Shown here piece by piece: positions 4,625 through 5,352 of a stretch of 5,352 bases of DNA. The notes below the pieces were generated by a model. It had not been told where the DNA came from, ran no database searches, and saw only the letters and a list, made by a program, of their open reading frames with translations. The position numbers and the translations under genes were made by a program. How positions within the stretch are numbered: the first letter of the stretch is position 1; every line of letters starts with the position of its first letter. Origin of the DNA: Planctomycetota bacterium. Its GTDB lineage: Bacteria; Planctomycetota; Planctomycetia; Pirellulales; Thermoguttaceae. The stretch lies in assembly GCA_015661985.1 (NCBI GenBank), contig DQVB01000561.1, positions 1 through 5,352 on the forward strand. The letters run 5' to 3'.

Positions 4625-5352
4625 ATGTTCGGTAAGAGCGATGCGAGGCCGACAGACCGTGGCAGGGGCGAATCGCCTCTGGCCCGTCACCGGTGGGTGG
4701 CCGTTTTCCTGGCGGCCTTCAGCTGGATGGCGGGCGGTTCGGTCCGCGGCGAGGTCATTCGGTTCGAGATCCTCGAGCGACAGCCGTTTGCCGACGGGCG
4801 GGCCTTCGATCGAGCAGGGCCCTACGAGCGGATGGTGGGCCGAGTGTATTACGAGCTGGACCCGGATCTTCCGCAAAACGGCCACGTGGTGGACCTCGAT
4901 CTGGCCCCCCGCAACACGGCGGGCCGTGTAGAGCTGTTCGGGGACCTGTTTATCCTGGCACCGCGGGATCTGCGAAAAGCCAATGGAGCTTTGCTTTACG
5001 ACGTGAACAACCGGGGCAACAAGCTGGCACTGCGTTTCTTCAACTACGCACCGGGCGCCAACGACCCCAGGACGGGAGCCGACGCGGGCGACGGGTTTCT
5101 CATGCGACACGGCTTTGTCATCGTTTGGAGCGGCTGGGACGGCGAACTGTTGCCGGGCAATCACCGGTTGCGATTGGCTCCGCCGATGGCTCGGGCCGGG
5201 GATCGGCCCATCACGGGGCTGGTGCGCTGCGAGATCGTACCGGACCGGACGGTCACGCGAACGGTGATCAACTGGGCCAATCATGGCTCGTACCGTCCCA
5301 CCGCGGCAGGCGCCCGGAGTGCTGTGCTCACCCACCGCTTGCACCCTCTGGA
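4625..5352 (+). CDS. Exported alpha/beta hydrolase domain protein (3' end outside window)
   Basis: The frame is open to the window edge, giving 242 codons. AGGGAG at 4611-4616, 8 nt before the ATG, supports this start. The first ~22 residues are polar and basic. A hydrophobic stretch, WVAVFLAAFSWMAGG (24-38), then leads to a likely cleavage near VRG-EV (40-44), so the product is probably exported or anchored. The mature part matches the N-terminal region of the 'alpha/beta hydrolase domain-containing' family (PF20091-like, recalled, not searched). Matching blocks are FEILERQPFADGRAFDRAGPYERMVGRVYYE, VVDLDLAPRN (88-97), GALLYDVNNRGNKLALRFFN (121-140), GDGFLMRHGFVIVWSGWDGELLPG (155-178) and ITGLVRCEIV (196-205). 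The nucleophile elbow and remaining catalytic residues should lie past the window edge, so activity cannot be judged. It is transcribed divergently from the RRM gene, and its substrate is unknown. Confidence 0.87.
   Translation, partial: MFGKSDARPTDRGRGESPLARHRWVAVFLAAFSWMAGGSVRGEVIRFEILERQPFADGRAFDRAGPYERMVGRVYYELDPDLPQNGHVVDLDLAPRNTAGRVELFGDLFILAPRDLRKANGALLYDVNNRGNKLALRFFNYAPGANDPRTGADAGDGFLMRHGFVIVWSGWDGELLPGNHRLRLAPPMARAGDRPITGLVRCEIVPDRTVTRTVINWANHGSYRPTAAGARSAVLTHRLHPL

Noticed and set aside
4385..5344. Long minus-strand frame (319 codons) antisense to the hydrolase gene
   Set aside because: The plus strand carries a recognisable hydrolase sequence with a signal peptide and ribosome site. 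The antisense product has no family motif and is a GC-driven shadow.

Overview
The window is GC-rich bacterial DNA carrying three clear complete genes, one clear gene cut by the right edge, a broken transposase gene, and several weak or partial reading frames. The gene content suggests a planctomycete: a small secreted protein with a carboxypeptidase-regulatory-like fold and a hydrophobic tail, an orphan glycine-rich RRM protein, a WecA-type glycosyltransferase outside any visible glycan cluster, and an IS5 remnant. That placement is an inference, because no taxonomic marker gene is present.

Layout from left to right. Positions 2-88 hold what looks like the last 28 codons of a plus-strand gene. 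Positions 289-654 hold the N-terminal part of an IS5-family (DUF4096) transposase. Its catalytic domain is missing, and a 7-bp inverted repeat lies just upstream. The minus strand then carries a WecA/TagO-type polyprenyl-phosphate glycosyltransferase (1960 to 710) with a 12-bp perfect palindrome just ahead of its start. A clear minus-strand rho-independent terminator (2127-2156) separates it from the next minus-strand gene (2942 to 2418), which encodes a secreted or membrane-tethered carboxypeptidase-regulatory-like protein. That gene has a 44-nt nested stem-loop in its upstream region. A weak plus-strand frame (3381-3731) runs into the 3' end of a minus-strand gene for a 96-residue RRM RNA-binding protein (3951 to 3661). 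The last gene, on the plus strand from 4625 to the window edge, encodes an exported alpha/beta-hydrolase-domain protein.

The genes do not form one evident pathway. The envelope is a loose theme, with lipid-linked glycan initiation, a secreted beta-sandwich protein and an exported hydrolase. The most interesting material is in the intergenic DNA. The roughly 670-bp divergent region between the RRM gene and the hydrolase gene holds a structured RRM leader of three hairpins. Two of these share the same 5' arm and could form alternative pairings. The same region also has a 15-bp inverted repeat, two 15-mers spaced exactly 20 bp apart, and a 9-bp-arm inverted repeat ahead of the hydrolase. I see no CRISPR array, tRNA, rRNA, phage module or recognised defence system. 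The best candidate for something undescribed is the RRM leader, as a possible RNA-level switch.
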